Assembly: GCF_014283215.1 (NCBI RefSeq)
Contig: NZ_JACOMF010000004.1
Span: forward strand, 186,001-250,000
Direction: 5' to 3'
DNA from: Siccirubricoccus deserti
Lineage (GTDB): Bacteria; Pseudomonadota; Alphaproteobacteria; Acetobacterales; Acetobacteraceae
Length of the DNA stretch: 64,000 nt
The notes under the pieces were generated by a model. That model was not told where the DNA came from. It saw nothing but the letters and a program-made list of their open reading frames with translations, and did no database searches. Both the position numbers and the translations under genes were made by a program. This document shows positions 16,623 through 25,151 of this stretch, piece by piece (position 1 is the stretch's first letter; every line of letters starts with the position of its first letter).

Positions 16623-17438
16623 CTAGCGGATCAGCCCGCCCAGCGGGCTCGACGGATCGGCCACGTATTGCCGCGGCATCCGCCCGGCGAGGAAGGCCTG
16701 CCGTCCCGCCTCCACCGCCGCCTTCATGGCGCGGGCCATGCGGACGGGGTCCTTGGCATGGGCGATGGCGCTGTTCATCAGCACCGCATCGCAACCGAGT
16801 TCCATCGCCTGGCTGGCGTCGCTGGCGGTGCCGACGCCGGCATCGACCAGCACCGGGACCTTGGCGTTCTCGATGATCGCCCGGATCATCACCGGGTTCT
16901 GGATACCAAGGCCGCTGCCGATCGGCGCGCCGAGCGGCATCACCGCCACCGCCCCCATCTCCTCCAGCCGCTTCGCCGCGATCGGGTCGTCGCTGCAGTA
17001 GACCATGACCTGGAAGCCGTCCTTCAGCAGCGCCTCCAGCGCCTCGAAGGTCGCCCGCATGTCGGGGTAGAGGAAGGGCGGCGGGCCGAGGACCTCCAGC
17101 TTCACCAGGTTCCAGCCGCCGGCCTCGCGGGCCAGCCGCAGGGTGCGCACCGCATCCTGGGCGGTGAAGCAGCCGGCGGTGTTCGGCAGGTAGGTGTAGC
17201 GCTTGGGATCGACGTAGTCCTGCAGCATCGGCGCCTTCGGGTCGCCGAGGTTCACCCGCCGCACCGCGACGGTGACGATCTCGGCGCCGCTCGCGTCGAT
17301 GGCGCGGCCGGTCTCCTCCAGATCCTTGTAGCGCCCGGTGCCAACGATGAGGCGGGAGCGGAAGCGCAACCCGGCGACCTCCCAGCCATCGTCGTCGAGG
17401 GCGGGCGGGGCCACCGCGGCGTTGGGAATTCCGTCCAT
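16623..17438 (-). CDS. thiG: Thiazole synthase
   Basis: ThiG builds the thiazole phosphate of thiamine from 1-deoxyxylulose 5-phosphate, dehydroglycine and sulfur from ThiS thiocarboxylate. The 271-residue TIM-barrel protein keeps the Schiff-base lysine K113 in NLVKLEVLG, the phosphate loops ([11 protein letters not shown] and [10 protein letters not shown]) and the start [10 protein letters not shown]. The ATG at 17438 lies four bases after thiS, so the pair should be coupled. An earlier in-frame start region to 17531 overlaps thiS and has foreign composition. No thiO, thiE or thiC is in view. Confidence 0.94.
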   Translation of the reverse strand: MDGIPNAAVAPPALDDDGWEVAGLRFRSRLIVGTGRYKDLEETGRAIDASGAEIVTVAVRRVNLGDPKAPMLQDYVDPKRYTYLPNTAGCFTAQDAVRTLRLAREAGGWNLVKLEVLGPPPFLYPDMRATFEALEALLKDGFQVMVYCSDDPIAAKRLEEMGAVAVMPLGAPIGSGLGIQNPVMIRAIIENAKVPVLVDAGVGTASDASQAMELGCDAVLMNSAIAHAKDPVRMARAMKAAVEAGRQAFLAGRMPRQYVADPSSPLGGLIR

Positions 17439-17442
17439 GGCG

Positions 17443-17655
17443 TCAGCCTCCACCGATGAAATGCACGATCTCCAGCCGGTCGCCGGCGGCCAGCGCGGTC
17501 GCGGCGTAGGTGGAGCGGGGCACGATCTCAAGGTTGCGTTCGACCGCCACCTTGCGCGTGTCGAGCCCGATCCGCGTCAGCAGATCGGCGATGGTGGCGG
17601 GGGCGGGGATGTCGCGCGCCTCGCCGTTCACGGTGATCTCGATCGTATCCTCCAT
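17443..17655 (-). CDS. thiS: Sulfur carrier protein ThiS
   Basis: This 70-residue ubiquitin-fold protein carries sulfur as a C-terminal thiocarboxylate for thiazole formation. It starts [13 protein letters not shown], contains [13 protein letters not shown], and ends HFIGGG, providing the required terminal Gly-Gly. The start at 17655 gives the normal family length. Upstream I see no TPP riboswitch, which is notable for a thi operon but may reflect a promoter elsewhere. Coupled to thiG. Confidence 0.92.
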   Translation of the reverse strand: MEDTIEITVNGEARDIPAPATIADLLTRIGLDTRKVAVERNLEIVPRSTYAATALAAGDRLEIVHFIGGG

Positions 17656-17808
17656 GTCCCGGAATGTGGCGAAGCCGGGCGCCGGGGGCAAGGCGGGGCC
17701 TGCGCATGGCAGCCACGGACGCCCGGCGGACCGCCATCCGGCCAAACGCTTGCCCGGGCAAAGCCGCCCATGCTAGCCCACCCCCCCGCTCCGGATCGGA
17801 TACCGCCC

Positions 17809-18273
17809 GTGAATCCGCCTTTGATCACCGTGCTGAACGGCCCGAACCTCAACCTGCTCGGCATCCGCGAGCCGGAGAAATACGGCCATTCGACATTGGA
17901 CGACGTGGAATCGCTCTGCGCCGAGGTGGCGGAGGGGCTCGGCCTCGCCATCGACTTCCGCCAGACCAACGGCGAGGGCGAGCTGATCACCTGGGTGCAG
18001 GAATGCCGCGGCCGGGCGGCCGGGATCATCATCAACCCGGCGGGCTATACCACCACCTCGATCGGGCTGCTGGATGCGCTGCTCGCCTCCGACCTGCCGG
18101 TCATCGAGGTGCACATCACCAATATCCACCGGCGGGAGGAATTCCGGCACCACTCCTTCGTCTCGAAGGCCGCCACCGGGGTGATCGCCGGGCTCGGCGT
18201 GCAGGGCTATGCGCTGGCGCTGCGCGCCATGGCCCAGCTGGTTGCCCCGGCCGATGCGGATGACGAGGGATGA
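17809..18273 (+). CDS. aroQ: 3-dehydroquinate dehydratase, type II
   Basis: AroQ converts 3-dehydroquinate to 3-dehydroshikimate in the shikimate pathway, as a cytoplasmic dodecamer. The N-terminal NGPNLNLLG, the flexible loop with catalytic Arg and Tyr (near residues 20-30), [10 protein letters not shown], and [17 protein letters not shown] with the catalytic histidine are all present. GTG 17809 gives 154 residues, normal for the family, with a GGAT just upstream. An ATG at 17770 in the same frame would add 13 residues and has no ribosome site. accB follows 22 bases downstream. Confidence 0.93.
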   Translation: MNPPLITVLNGPNLNLLGIREPEKYGHSTLDDVESLCAEVAEGLGLAIDFRQTNGEGELITWVQECRGRAAGIIINPAGYTTTSIGLLDALLASDLPVIEVHITNIHRREEFRHHSFVSKAATGVIAGLGVQGYALALRAMAQLVAPADADDEG

Positions 18274-18295
18274 GCGCCCGATCGGAGACAATTGC

Positions 18296-18769
18296 ATGAG
18301 CGCGGTGAAATTCGACCCGGAGGCGATTCGCGCCCTGGCACAGATCCTGCGGGACACCGACCTCACCGAGATCGAGCTGGTGGAGAAGGACAGCCGCCTC
18401 CGCGTGGTGCGCACACCGCCGGCGGTGATGGCCCCACCGCCGATGGGCTGGGCCGCCGCGCCCGCCGCCGCCGCGCCGGTCGCCGTGGCGCCGGCCACGG
18501 CGCAGGCCGAGGCGGTTCCGGATGTGACCAAGCACCCCGGCGTGGTCACCTCCCCCATGGTCGGCGTGGCCTATCTGTCGCCGGAGCCGGGCCAGCCGCC
18601 CTTCGTCGCCGTCGGCGCCAAGGTCGTCCAGGGCCAGACCCTGCTGCTGATCGAGGCGATGAAGACCTTCAACCAGATCCGCGCGCCCAAGGCCGGCACC
18701 GTCACCCGCATCCTGATCGAGACCGGGATGCCGGTGGAATACGGCGAGCCGCTGCTGATCATCGAATGA
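18296..18769 (+). CDS. accB: Biotin carboxyl carrier protein of acetyl-CoA carboxylase
   Basis: This 157-residue protein carries biotin for acetyl-CoA carboxylase. The N-terminal region is helical and charged, a linker rich in Ala and Pro spans about residues 43-73, and the biotinyl domain follows with the target lysine K123 in EAMKTFN. The start has GGAG eight bases upstream. Its stop overlaps the accC start as ATGA, the classic accBC arrangement. The order aroQ-accB-accC is common in proteobacteria. Confidence 0.95.
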   Translation: MSAVKFDPEAIRALAQILRDTDLTEIELVEKDSRLRVVRTPPAVMAPPPMGWAAAPAAAAPVAVAPATAQAEAVPDVTKHPGVVTSPMVGVAYLSPEPGQPPFVAVGAKVVQGQTLLLIEAMKTFNQIRAPKAGTVTRILIETGMPVEYGEPLLIIE

Positions 18770-20124
18770 TCCTCGGCAAGGTCCTGATCGCCAACCGCGG
18801 CGAGATCGCGCTTCGCATCCACCGTGCCTGCCAGGAGATGGGCATCCGCACCGTCGCGGTGCACTCCACCGCCGATGCCTCGGCCATGCATGTGCGGCTG
18901 GCGGATGAGAGCGTCTGCATCGGCCCGCCGGCGGCGCGCGACAGCTACCTGAACGTCGCCGCCATCCTCTCCGCCGCCGCCATCACCGGCGCCGATGCGG
19001 TCCATCCCGGCTACGGCTTCCTTTCGGAGAACGCCAATTTCGCCGAGATGGTGGAGGCGCACGGCCTCGCCTTCGTCGGCCCCTCGCCCGGGCACATCCG
19101 GATGATGGGCGACAAGATCGCGGCGAAGGATGCGATGCGTCGGCTTGGCGTACCGCTGGTACCCGGCAGCCTCGGCGCGCTGAACTCGCTGGAGGAAGCC
19201 CGCAGCGTCGCCGCCGAGGTGAAGTACCCGGTGCTGATCAAGGCCGCCGCCGGCGGTGGCGGGCGCGGCATGAAGGTGGCGCGCTCCGAGGAGGAACTCG
19301 AGGAAGCCTGGCGCGTCGCCCGCACCGAGGCCAAGGCCGCCTTCGGCAATGACGAGGTCTATCTGGAGAAATACCTCGACCGGCCGCGCCACATCGAGTT
19401 GCAGGTGATGGCCGATGCGCATGGCGGCGTGGTGCATTTCGGCGAGCGCGACTGCTCGCTGCAGCGCCGCCACCAGAAGCTGGTCGAGGAGGCCGGCTCC
19501 CCGGTGCTGAGCGCGACCGAGCGCGACGCGCTCGGCGCCCAGGTGACCCGGGCGCTGCGCGAGCTCGGCTACCGCAACGCCGGCACGCTGGAGTTCCTCT
19601 GGCAGGACGGGCAATTCGCCTTCATCGAGATGAACACCCGGCTGCAGGTCGAGCATCCGGTGACCGAGATGGTCTGCGGCATCGACTTGGTGAAGGAACA
19701 GCTCCGCGTCGCCGCCGGCGAGCCGCTGGGCTACGGCCAGTCCGACATCCGCTTCCATGGCCATGCCATCGAATGCCGGATCACCGCGGAGAATCCCGAC
19801 ACCTTCGCCCCTTCCCCCGGCCGGGTGCACACCTATCACGCGCCGGGCGGCCTCGGCGTGCGGGTGGATAGCGCGCTCTATTCCGGCTATGCGGTGCCGC
19901 CGCATTACGACAGCCTGGTGGCCAAGCTGGTGGTGCATGGCGCAACTCGCGCCGAGGCCATTGCCCGGCTGCGGCGCTCGCTGGACGAGATGGTGGTGGA
20001 CGGTATCGACACCACCCTGCCGCTGCACCGGGCGATCGTCGAGGCCCCCGAATTCCAGGCCGGCGACTACAACATCCATTGGCTGGAACGCTTCGTGGCA
20101 CGGCGGCAGGAAGGCCGCAGCTGA
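18766..20124 (+). CDS. accC: Biotin carboxylase subunit of acetyl-CoA carboxylase
   Basis: AccC carboxylates the biotin on AccB using ATP and bicarbonate, starting fatty acid synthesis. The 452-residue protein begins MILGKVLIANRGEIALRI. The ATP-grasp glycine loop is AAAGGGGRGMK, and ERDCSLQRRHQK and EMNTRLQVEHPVTEM form the active site. All expected domains (N-terminal, ATP-grasp, C-terminal) are present at normal length. The ATGA overlap with accB fixes the start. Confidence 0.96.
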   Translation: MILGKVLIANRGEIALRIHRACQEMGIRTVAVHSTADASAMHVRLADESVCIGPPAARDSYLNVAAILSAAAITGADAVHPGYGFLSENANFAEMVEAHGLAFVGPSPGHIRMMGDKIAAKDAMRRLGVPLVPGSLGALNSLEEARSVAAEVKYPVLIKAAAGGGGRGMKVARSEEELEEAWRVARTEAKAAFGNDEVYLEKYLDRPRHIELQVMADAHGGVVHFGERDCSLQRRHQKLVEEAGSPVLSATERDALGAQVTRALRELGYRNAGTLEFLWQDGQFAFIEMNTRLQVEHPVTEMVCGIDLVKEQLRVAAGEPLGYGQSDIRFHGHAIECRITAENPDTFAPSPGRVHTYHAPGGLGVRVDSALYSGYAVPPHYDSLVAKLVVHGATRAEAIARLRRSLDEMVVDGIDTTLPLHRAIVEAPEFQAGDYNIHWLERFVARRQEGRS

Positions 20125-20388
20125 AGCCGCGGCGGCCGGCCATGCCCCACGGGGACGGGACCGCCCGCCGCCGCATGGCAATGGTATTCGGGTCGGCCGC
20201 TGCCTATAGTCGGGGCATGTCAAGCCGCAGCCTCGCCTGGGTGCAACGCCGCTGGCCCGATGCCGCCCGCGGTGTCTCGTCGTGGTCTGGCCGCCGCTGT
20301 GCCCCGGGTTGCGGCACGTGATATTCCGCCGCGGCGCCGGGCTGGTGTCGCCGGGCCCGGCGAAGGCGCCTGCCGGCGGCGCCCCGCG

Positions 20389-21057
20389 ATGAGCCGACGG
20401 CATATCGACATCACGCCGGAGCTGATGCTGCGGGCCTATCGCGCCGGGTTGTTCCCGATGGCCGAGAGCCGGCGCGGCGACCGGCTCTACTGGCTCGACC
20501 CGGAACGCCGCGGCATCATTCCGCTCGACGGCGGCTTCCACCTGCCGAAGCGGCTGCGCCGCACCGTCCTCTCCGGCCCCTACCGGGTGACCGCCGATGC
20601 GGATTTCGCCACCGCCATCGCCGGCTGCGCCGCCCCCGCCCCGGGCCGCGAGGACACCTGGATCAATCCGGAGATCGAGGACCTCTTCCTCTCGCTGCAC
20701 CGCCAGGGCCACGCCCATTCGGTCGAGGTGTGGGAGGGCGCGACGATGGTCGGCGGCCTCTACGGCGTGGTGCTGGGCGGCGCCTTCTTCGGCGAGAGCA
20801 TGTTCAGCCGGGCCCGCGATGCCTCCAAGGTGGCGCTGGTGCATCTGGTGGCGCGGCTCAGGCTTGGCGGCTTCACCCTGCTGGATGCGCAATTCCTGAC
20901 CGAGCACCTCAGCCAGTTCGGCGCGCATGAGATCCCCCGCGCCGACTACAAGCGGCGGCTGGCCAACGCCATCCTGGCCGAGGCGAACTGGCTGCCCACG
21001 CCCGACCCCGCCACCCTCGAAGCCGAGATCCGCAACCTGCGGTCGCCGCCGGCGTGA
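20389..21057 (+). CDS. aat: Leucyl/phenylalanyl-tRNA--protein transferase
   Basis: Aat adds Leu or Phe from charged tRNA to N-terminal Arg or Lys of proteins, marking them for ClpS-ClpAP in the N-end rule pathway. The 222-residue protein contains [15 protein letters not shown], the [13 protein letters not shown] segment, and [19 protein letters not shown] with [14 protein letters not shown] 20389 is chosen because homology starts at once; an earlier frame from 20260 is Arg/Pro-rich and not protein-like. Its stop overlaps the start of a DNA methyltransferase gene by four bases. Confidence 0.93.
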   Translation: MSRRHIDITPELMLRAYRAGLFPMAESRRGDRLYWLDPERRGIIPLDGGFHLPKRLRRTVLSGPYRVTADADFATAIAGCAAPAPGREDTWINPEIEDLFLSLHRQGHAHSVEVWEGATMVGGLYGVVLGGAFFGESMFSRARDASKVALVHLVARLRLGGFTLLDAQFLTEHLSQFGAHEIPRADYKRRLANAILAEANWLPTPDPATLEAEIRNLRSPPA

Positions 21058-21851
21058 GCGAGGAAATAGCCGCGCCGCAGCCCGCCGCCCCGGCGAAGCG
21101 GGTGCAGGGCGGCGTCGCCACGGCGGATGTCGTGCTCTCGGCCCATGCCGGCCGCAATGCGGAGCTCTTCCCGCGCATCCTGGCACTGCATGTCCCGCCC
21201 GGCGCCATCATCGCCGATGTCACCTATGGCCAGGGGGTCTTCTGGCAGCAGGTGCCACCCGGCCGCTACCGGCTGCTGCCGAGCGACCTTGCCACCGGCA
21301 CCGATTGCCGCGCCCTGCCCCATGCCGATGCCTCGATCGACGCGCTGGTGCTCGACCCGCCCTACATGGAAGGGCTGCTGCGGGAGAAGGCGGAGACCCG
21401 CGGCGGCCTGGGCAGCCATGTCGGGCTGCGGGCCTATTACGCCGCCGGCGGCGAGACCCCCTCCGCCCCGGGCGCCGGCCGCTGGCACCAGGCGGTGCTC
21501 GACCTCTACCTCGCCGCCGCGGCCGAGGCCCGGCGGGTGCTGCGCGACCATGGCATCCTCATCGTCAAATGCCAGGATGAGGTCAGCGCCAACCGGCAGG
21601 AGCTGACCCATGTGCAGATCGTCACCGGGCTGGCCGCGCTGGGCTTCTACGCCCGCGACCTGTTCGTGCTGCTGCGGGCCAACCGGCCCGGCGTGGCGCG
21701 GCTGAAGCGCCAGGTGCATGCGCGGAAGAACCACAGCTATTTCCTGGTCTTCCAGAAGGTTCCGGACGGCCAGGAGGTGGCCCGCTACCGGACCCGCGTG
21801 CTGGTGCCGGGCGCCGCGCCGGCGGGCGACCCGGCGGATCGTTCCGGCTGA
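21054..21851 (+). CDS. Orphan SAM-dependent DNA methyltransferase-like protein
   Basis: This 265-residue protein has the SAM-binding motif [11 protein letters not shown] near residue 54 and the catalytic motif DPPY near 102, the order of beta/gamma-type amino-methyltransferases acting on adenine-N6 or cytosine-N4. Another conserved-looking block, [11 protein letters not shown], follows, and the C terminus is basic ([16 protein letters not shown]). No restriction endonuclease gene lies nearby. It starts with GTG overlapping the aat stop (GTGA), so it is likely co-translated with a protein-turnover enzyme. An RNA or protein target is possible, since DPPY alone does not prove a DNA substrate. 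Confidence 0.75.
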   Translation: MSEEIAAPQPAAPAKRVQGGVATADVVLSAHAGRNAELFPRILALHVPPGAIIADVTYGQGVFWQQVPPGRYRLLPSDLATGTDCRALPHADASIDALVLDPPYMEGLLREKAETRGGLGSHVGLRAYYAAGGETPSAPGAGRWHQAVLDLYLAAAAEARRVLRDHGILIVKCQDEVSANRQELTHVQIVTGLAALGFYARDLFVLLRANRPGVARLKRQVHARKNHSYFLVFQKVPDGQEVARYRTRVLVPGAAPAGDPADRSG

Positions 21852-21985
21852 CGCCATGATGCCGGGGCGGGCCGGATCGCCCTGAACACGGGCGGTGCGA
21901 TCGCGGTTCAGCCGCCGAACTGGACAAGCCGGGGGCAAGGTCGCAAGTAGCGCCCCCGCCCGACCGGGACCTGCCGGAGCACCGC

Positions 21986-23233
21986 ATGTCAGACCTCATC
22001 TCCCTGCCCAAGGACCGCATCCGGATCCTGCTGCTGGAAGGCATTTCCGACAGCGCGGTCGAACTGCTGTCCGCCGCCGGCTACCGGAACGTCACCCGCG
22101 TCGCCAAGGCGCTGGACGGGCCGGCGCTGGCCGAGGCGCTGCAGGGCGTGCATATCCTCGGCATCCGCTCCCGCACCCAGCTGCATGGCCCGGCGCTGGC
22201 GGCGGCGGACCGGTTGATCACCGTCGGCTGCTTCTGCATCGGCACCAATCAGGTCGACCTCGACACCACCCGCCTGCGCGGCATCCCGGTGTTCAACGCC
22301 CCCTTCAGCAACACCCGCAGCGTGGCGGAGCTGGTGATGGGCGAGGTGGTGATGCTGCTGCGAAGCATCCCCGACCGCTCCCGCGCCGCGCATCAGGGCG
22401 GCTGGAACAAATCCGCCGAGGGCAGCTACGAGGTGCGCGGCCGGACCCTCGGCATCGTCGGCTACGGCAATATCGGCAGCCAGCTTTCCGTGCTCGCCGA
22501 GGCCTTCGGGCTGCGGGTCATCTATTTCGACCACACCACCAAGCTGCCGCACGGCAATGCCCAGCCCTGCGCCACCCTCGGCGAGCTGCTGGCGGAAGCC
22601 GACATCGTCACCCTGCATGTGCCGGAGACGCCCGAGACCATCGGCATGATCGGCCGGGCCGAGATCGCGGCGATGAAGCGCGGCAGCATCCTGATCAACA
22701 ACGCCCGCGGCAGCCTGGTGGACCTGGAGGCGGCGGCGGATGCGCTGCGCGCCGGCCACCTGATGGGCCTCGCGGCGGATGTCTTCCCGGAGGAGCCGGC
22801 GCGCAACGGCGAACGCTTCGCTAGCCCGCTGCAGGGCCTGCCGAACGTGATCCTCACCCCGCATATCGGCGGCAGCACCATGGAGGCGCAGTCCCGCATC
22901 GGCCAGGAAGTGGCCCGCAAGCTGGTGGAGTACAGCGACACCGGGGCGACCCTCGGGGCGGTGAATTTCCCCCAGGTGCAACTGCCGCCGCGGCCGACCG
23001 GGGCACGCTGGACCCATGTGCACCGCGACGCGCCCGGCGTGCTGTCCCGCATCAACGAGGCCTTCGGCCGGCGCGGCCTCAACATCACGGCGCAATACTA
23101 CCAGACGCATGCCGACCTGGGTTACGTCGTGGTCGAAAGCGTCGAGGCGCGGGATGCGGCGGAAGCGATCCTGCAGGAGCTGCGCGGCCTGCAGGGCACC
23201 ATCCGGGCACGGCTGATCTACGAGCGGGAGTAG
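21986..23233 (+). CDS. serA: D-3-phosphoglycerate dehydrogenase, short ACT-type
   Basis: This 415-residue NAD enzyme oxidises 3-phosphoglycerate, the first step of serine synthesis. It has the size and layout of the E. coli type: substrate domain, NAD domain with GIVGYGNIGSQ near 153-163, catalytic Arg in NNARGSLVD, His in LTPHIGGST, and a single C-terminal ACT domain (HRDAPGVLSRINEAF). A second, longer phosphoglycerate dehydrogenase is encoded at 47246-48832 with serC. This copy stands alone. It may be a differently regulated isoform, or use another 2-hydroxyacid such as 2-hydroxyglutarate, as E. coli SerA also does. Confidence 0.9.
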   Translation: MSDLISLPKDRIRILLLEGISDSAVELLSAAGYRNVTRVAKALDGPALAEALQGVHILGIRSRTQLHGPALAAADRLITVGCFCIGTNQVDLDTTRLRGIPVFNAPFSNTRSVAELVMGEVVMLLRSIPDRSRAAHQGGWNKSAEGSYEVRGRTLGIVGYGNIGSQLSVLAEAFGLRVIYFDHTTKLPHGNAQPCATLGELLAEADIVTLHVPETPETIGMIGRAEIAAMKRGSILINNARGSLVDLEAAADALRAGHLMGLAADVFPEEPARNGERFASPLQGLPNVILTPHIGGSTMEAQSRIGQEVARKLVEYSDTGATLGAVNFPQVQLPPRPTGARWTHVHRDAPGVLSRINEAFGRRGLNITAQYYQTHADLGYVVVESVEARDAAEAILQELRGLQGTIRARLIYERE

Positions 23234-23275
23234 CCCCCCCCCGCCCCACCGGGCGCCTCCTGGTCGGGCGCTACG

Positions 23276-23671
23276 CTAGGCTGCCTGGCGTTCGCGGCGG
23301 CCGGCTTCGGCGGCGCGGCGGCGCGACTGGGCCTGCAACCGCGCCAGATCGGCGGGCGGCAAATCGAAACCCTCCAGCACCGCGTAGCAGCGATGGGTTT
23401 CGGTCATGTGCTGGAAGAAGCCGCGGATGTCGCCGCAGCGGCGGGCGCAGGCGGCGCCGGCCTCGGCCGCTTCGTATTCGGCGAGCGCCGCGCGGAAGGC
23501 TGCCTGCAGCTTGGCGTCGCCATGCAGCCGTGGTCCAGGGCCGCGGCGTGGCCATTCCAGCCGCAGCGGCTCGGGCGCAGCAGGGTCGCGGGGGGGTGCG
23601 AAGAAGTCGGTTGGCAGACCAACCAGCGCCAGCGGCCGCAGCCCGCCGACGGTCGTCATACGGCGTTCCAT
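23276..23671 (-). CDS. Hypothetical protein
   Basis: This 131-residue protein has no signal peptide or membrane segment. It contains two close cysteines in GAACARRCGDIRGFF and a third in THRCYAVLEG, spaced in a way that might bind a metal, and ends with an Arg/Ala-rich helix. A second ATG at 23659 (MTTVGGLRPL) may be the true start. I do not recognise the family. It is convergent with the short serA gene. Confidence 0.5.
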   Translation of the reverse strand: MERRMTTVGGLRPLALVGLPTDFFAPPRDPAAPEPLRLEWPRRGPGPRLHGDAKLQAAFRAALAEYEAAEAGAACARRCGDIRGFFQHMTETHRCYAVLEGFDLPPADLARLQAQSRRRAAEAGRRERQAA

Positions 23672-23880
23672 CCCACATTCTCGCTTGTTGCAGCGGTTAG
23701 AGGCCGAGGGGCGCCTCGATACAAACTGTAACCCGAATTGGCCCCGCTGGCGAGGCAGGGAATGAATTCAATGCTAAATCGGAATTTTTGGCTGACTTGA
23801 GCTTAATCGGGTCCCGTCACGGCAAGATTTGAAACACGACACAGGCCGCAGCCGCAAAATCCGGAAAGTCCGGATACCAG

Positions 23881-24190
23881 CATTTGCACGCGCGCGACCT
23901 GATGACGAGAAACCTGATCGTCATTCCGCCGGAGATGCCGGTGGTGGCGCCGAGGGCCAGTCGCCCGGCATCGCCGCCAAGAGCGACCTGATCCGCCACC
24001 TGCCGATAAGCCGCTGGGGCCGCTCGGATGTTCCCTAACCTGTTCCGCAGCGCGCAGCCGCTGGTCCAGCAATACCTGACCTGAAGGTGCATGAAGCCTC
24101 GGCCGAGGAGGTCGCCCGGCTGGTGGAACAACCCCACATCCGCCGCGTGCCGGCCAGCTGATCGGCGTGGTCAGCCGCGCCGGCCCGTAG
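23881..24190 (+). pseudogene. Remnant of a CBS-domain protein
   Basis: Three different frames carry pieces of a typical CBS-domain pair. At 23896 the frame reads DLMTRNLIVIPPEMPV, then runs to a stop. At 24093 another frame reads EASAEEVARLVEQPHIRRVP, then stops. At 24155 a third gives QLIGVVSRAGP and then TAG. Together these match the start and end of CBS motifs (DVMTR..VxVxPxxPV and RLMEQHxIRRxPV..GxLVGVVSRADL). Deletions and at least two frameshifts have broken the gene. CBS modules bind adenosine nucleotides; nothing remains to show a partner domain. Confidence 0.6.
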
Positions 24191-24224
24191 CCGCGATGAT
24201 GACGAGGCTGCGGTGGCGCCGCAC

Positions 24225-25151
24225 TTATCGGTTGCCGATGCACCGCAACCAGTCGCAGGCCTCGGCCATTGCCGGCGCGGCACCATCCACCTTGCCGACC
24301 CAGAACAGGAAGCCGTGGTTCATCCCGGCCCAACGAGTGACCTGCACCGGCACGCCGGCCGCGCGCAACCGATCCGCGTAAAGCTCCGCCTCATCGCGCA
24401 GCGGGTCGTATTCCGCGCTCTGGATCAGCGCCGGCGGCAGGCGGGAGAGGTCGGGCGCGCGCAATGGCGCGGCGTGCGGATGCACGGCATCCCCGGGCCG
24501 CGCCAGGTAGTGGTCCCAGAACCATTCCATCGTCGCGCGGGTCAGGCCGTAGCCCTCGGCGTTCTCGGCGTAGCTCGGCGTGCCGGGGGTGTGGAAATCA
24601 GTGACGGGGTAGAGCAGCAGCTGGCCGATCAGCTTCGGCCCGCCCTCGTCGCGGATCCGCAGCGCGGTGACCGCAGCGAGGTTACCGCCGGCGCTGTCGC
24701 CGCCGACCAGCACCCGGGCCGGATCGGCGCCGAGTTCGGCCGCATGCTCGGCGCACCAGCGCGTCGCTACCAGGCAATCCTCGGTCGGACCGGGGAATTT
24801 CGTCTCCGGCGCAAGCCGGTAGTCCACCGAGGCGACGACGCAGCCGCCGCCGGCGCAGAGATTGCGGCAGATGCCGTCATGCGTGTCGAGGCTGCACAGC
24901 ACGAAGCCGCTGCCGTGGAAGAAGACCAGCAGCGGATGCGGCCCCTCGCCCTCCGGCGTGTAGAGCCGGATGCGCAGCGCGCCGCCCGGTCTGTCGATGG
25001 CGAATTCGCGCGTGGCGAGCTGCGGCCCGGGCGCCATCAGGGCGATGCGCGCCTCGTACTGCGCCCGCGCCTCCGGCACCGGCAGGGTCTGCGTCGCCGG
25101 GACGCCGGCCCCCTTGTCGAGCAGCGCCTGGATCTGCGGATCGACCGGCAT
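24225..25151 (-). CDS. Alpha/beta hydrolase, hormone-sensitive-lipase family esterase
   Basis: This 308-residue esterase has the HSL/family IV layout: the oxyanion motif HGSG (for HGGG) near residue 85, the nucleophile Ser in GGDSAGGN, Asp in AEYDPLRDE and His in GMNHGF near the end. It lacks a signal peptide, so it acts in the cytoplasm on short-chain esters or an activated metabolite. The ATG shares one base with the stop of the LLM flavoenzyme gene (TGATG), so the two are co-translated and probably act in one degradation route. The exact substrate is unknown. Confidence 0.88.
   Translation of the reverse strand: MPVDPQIQALLDKGAGVPATQTLPVPEARAQYEARIALMAPGPQLATREFAIDRPGGALRIRLYTPEGEGPHPLLVFFHGSGFVLCSLDTHDGICRNLCAGGGCVVASVDYRLAPETKFPGPTEDCLVATRWCAEHAAELGADPARVLVGGDSAGGNLAAVTALRIRDEGGPKLIGQLLLYPVTDFHTPGTPSYAENAEGYGLTRATMEWFWDHYLARPGDAVHPHAAPLRAPDLSRLPPALIQSAEYDPLRDEAELYADRLRAAGVPVQVTRWAGMNHGFLFWVGKVDGAAPAMAEACDWLRCIGNR

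Noticed and set aside
17443-17770. TPP riboswitch before thiS
   Set aside because: I looked for the conserved TPP elements (CTGAGA and its partner) upstream of thiS and found none in the short region before the divergent aroQ gene.
21054-21851. Restriction-modification or defence system around the methyltransferase
   Set aside because: No endonuclease, specificity or helicase gene is near; both neighbours are housekeeping genes.
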